Part shown: positions 13,017 to 14,413 of the stretch, piece by piece
Layout: each line of letters opens with the position of its first letter
How positions within the stretch are numbered: the first letter of the stretch is position 1
NCBI GenBank assembly: GCA_903888655.1
Contig: CAISUR010000596.1
Coordinates: forward strand, 1-14,413
DNA length: 14,413 nucleotides
Direction of reading: 5' to 3'
Source: an uncultured Bacteroidota bacterium
GTDB lineage: Bacteria > Bacteroidota > Bacteroidia > Flavobacteriales > Flavobacteriaceae
The notes under the pieces: model-generated
The model's database searches: none
What the model saw: only the letters and a program-made list of their open reading frames with translations
What the model was told of the DNA's origin: nothing
Program-made: the position numbers and the translations under genes

Positions 13017-14333
13017 ATGAGTACACAAACATTGCCTTTTGTAGCTTATAAAGTTAAAGATATTTCGCTAGCAGCTTGGGGAAGAAAAGAAATTGAATTA
13101 GCAGAAGCTGAAATGCCAGGATTAATGGCTTTAAGAGCTGAATATAAAGACGAACAACCATTAAAAGGTGCTCGTATTGCTGGTTGTCTTCACATGACGA
13201 TTCAAACTGCAGTTCTAATTGAAACTTTAATTGCTCTTGGTGCAGAAGTTACTTGGTCTTCTTGTAATATTTTCTCAACACAAGACCAAGCTGCTGCTGC
13301 TATTGCTGCTGCTGGAATTCAAGTCTATGCTTGGAAAGGTCTTGACGAAGAGTCGTTTGATTGGTGTATCGAACAAACGTTATTCTTTGGTGAAGATAGA
13401 AAACCATTAAACATGATCCTTGATGACGGTGGAGATTTAACCAATATGGTTTTTGACCGTTATCCAGAATTGATACTAGGAATTAAAGGTTTATCAGAAG
13501 AAACTACAACTGGAGTTCACCGTTTGTACGAAAGAATGAAAAACGGAACGTTATTCATGCCAGCTATCAACGTAAACGATTCGGTTACAAAATCGAAATT
13601 TGATAACAAATACGGTTGTAAAGAATCGGCTGTTGATGCTGTTAGAAGAGCAACAGATATTATGTTAGCTGGAAAAAGAGTCGTAGTTTGTGGATATGGT
13701 GACGTAGGTAAAGGAACTGCAGCTTCTTTCCGTGGCGCTGGTTCTATTGTAACCGTTACTGAAATCGATCCAATTTGTGCGTTACAAGCAGCTATGGATG
13801 GATTTGAAGTTAAAAAATTAAACACGGTTGTTGCTAATGCGGATATCATCATTACTACAACTGGAAATAAAGACATCGTTTTAGGTTCTCACTTTGAGCA
13901 AATGAAAGACAAAACGATTGTATGTAACATTGGTCACTTCGATAATGAAATCGATATGGCTTGGTTGAACAAAAACCACGGTGCGTCTAAAGTTGAAATC
14001 AAACCACAAGTTGACAAATATACTATCGCTGGAAAAGATATTCTTATCTTGGCGGAAGGTCGTTTGGTAAACTTAGGTTGTGCAACCGGTCACCCAAGTT
14101 TTGTAATGAGTAATTCATTTACCAACCAAACTTTGGCACAAATTGAGTTATGGAAAAATAGTGCTTCTTACAAAAATGAAGTATACATGTTACCTAAACA
14201 TTTAGATGAAAAAGTAGCTGCCTTACACTTAGCTAAATTAGGAGTTGAATTGGAAACCTTACGTGACGATCAAGCCGCTTATATTGGTGTTGGTGTTCAA
14301 GGACCATTCAAACCAGAATACTACAGATACTAG
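13017..14333 (+). CDS. ahcY: Adenosylhomocysteinase (S-adenosylhomocysteine hydrolase)
   Basis: 438 residues, full length. Splits S-adenosylhomocysteine into adenosine and homocysteine using bound NAD, relieving inhibition of methyltransferases in the methyl cycle; acts in the cytoplasm as a tetramer. Substrate-domain marks: GARIAGCLHMTIQTAVLIET (51-70), SSCNIFSTQDQAAAAI (81-96), ILDDGGDLTN (134-143), and NVNDSVTKSKFDNKYG (185-200), which holds the catalytic Lys and Asp. The NAD fold has GYGDVGKG (226-233) and VTEIDP (247-252). CNIGHFDNEID and the C-terminal KPEYYRY, which closes the neighbour's NAD site, are present. Codons look like those of a strongly expressed gene. It has its own promoter and a terminator after it. 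Confidence 0.97.
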   Translation: MSTQTLPFVAYKVKDISLAAWGRKEIELAEAEMPGLMALRAEYKDEQPLKGARIAGCLHMTIQTAVLIETLIALGAEVTWSSCNIFSTQDQAAAAIAAAGIQVYAWKGLDEESFDWCIEQTLFFGEDRKPLNMILDDGGDLTNMVFDRYPELILGIKGLSEETTTGVHRLYERMKNGTLFMPAINVNDSVTKSKFDNKYGCKESAVDAVRRATDIMLAGKRVVVCGYGDVGKGTAASFRGAGSIVTVTEIDPICALQAAMDGFEVKKLNTVVANADIIITTTGNKDIVLGSHFEQMKDKTIVCNIGHFDNEIDMAWLNKNHGASKVEIKPQVDKYTIAGKDILILAEGRLVNLGCATGHPSFVMSNSFTNQTLAQIELWKNSASYKNEVYMLPKHLDEKVAALHLAKLGVELETLRDDQAAYIGVGVQGPFKPEYYRY

Positions 14334-14342
14334 ATTAAAGAG

Positions 14343-14365
14343 TAATCACAAGTAAATAGTGATTA
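14343..14365 (+). terminator. Hairpin after ahcY
   Basis: TAATCAC (14343-14349) pairs with GTGATTA (14359-14365) across a 9-base loop, nine bases after the ahcY stop. It is followed by A rather than T, so it is weak as a rightward terminator and may be a 3'-end structure. Confidence 0.4.
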
Positions 14366-14379
14366 GCAAAAAAAATAGA

Positions 14380-14413
14380 GAAGAAAAAACAGCATCAAAA
14401 AATGTTTTTCTTC
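14380..14413 (+). terminator. Terminator-like hairpin at the window's right edge
   Basis: GAAGAAAAAACA (14380-14391) pairs with TGTTTTTCTTC (14403-14413) with one bulged A. The 3' arm carries the T5 tract. It is the best candidate for the end of the ahcY transcript, but the window stops at the last base of the arm, so what follows is unseen. Confidence 0.5.

Noticed and set aside
13517..13876. 119-codon frame antisense to ahcY
   Set aside because: It lies wholly within the highly conserved NAD-binding part of ahcY and has no family features.

Overview
The window looks like one contig, or the left end of one, from a flavobacterium (Bacteroidota; Flavobacterium or a close relative). The evidence is low G+C, A/T-rich gene starts without Shine-Dalgarno signals, -7 boxes of the form TAnnTTTG, an SDR-type threonine dehydrogenase like that of Flavobacterium frigidimaris, and a bacterial GGGP-synthase-family gene. 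The first 36 bases are Illumina adapter, so position 1 is a draft-assembly edge and nothing upstream is visible.

Left region (about 50-4055) is accessory. Two lipoprotein genes run leftward. The first (874..2441) is broken by an in-frame stop inside its signal peptide and by a later frameshift; its C-terminal half carries a JAMM/MPN-like H-x-H...S-x-x-D signature. Two bases after it comes an intact DUF6705-like lipoprotein gene with its own terminator. A small XRE-type regulator reads away from them. Next come a leftward hypothetical gene and a 547-base gap. The gap holds about ten short G-rich units (consensus TTGGGGTT) spaced about 21 bases apart with unrelated sequence between them. I cannot assign this array to a known element.

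Middle region (4056-8355): a rightward SDR L-threonine 3-dehydrogenase, a leftward secreted SnoaL/NTF2-like protein, then a leftward TonB-dependent receptor whose leader is a TPP riboswitch. The receptor therefore most likely imports thiamin or a thiamin precursor.

Right region (8356-12887) is a compact leftward cluster: 4'-phosphopantetheinyl transferase, GGGP-synthase family prenyltransferase, a PnuC-type vitamin transporter, a NadR-like P-loop kinase fused to a DUF4301 domain, and the ribosome-rescue factor ArfB. Stops and starts abut or overlap for prenyltransferase-pnuC-kinase, suggesting one operon. A PnuC transporter beside a vitamin kinase, near a thiamin-controlled outer-membrane receptor, suggests a vitamin uptake-and-trapping route. 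Whether the inner-membrane pair handles nicotinamide riboside or thiamin cannot be settled here.

The window ends with rightward ahcY (S-adenosylhomocysteine hydrolase), divergent from the transferase gene and followed by two hairpins. No rRNA, tRNA, IS transposase or true CRISPR array was found.
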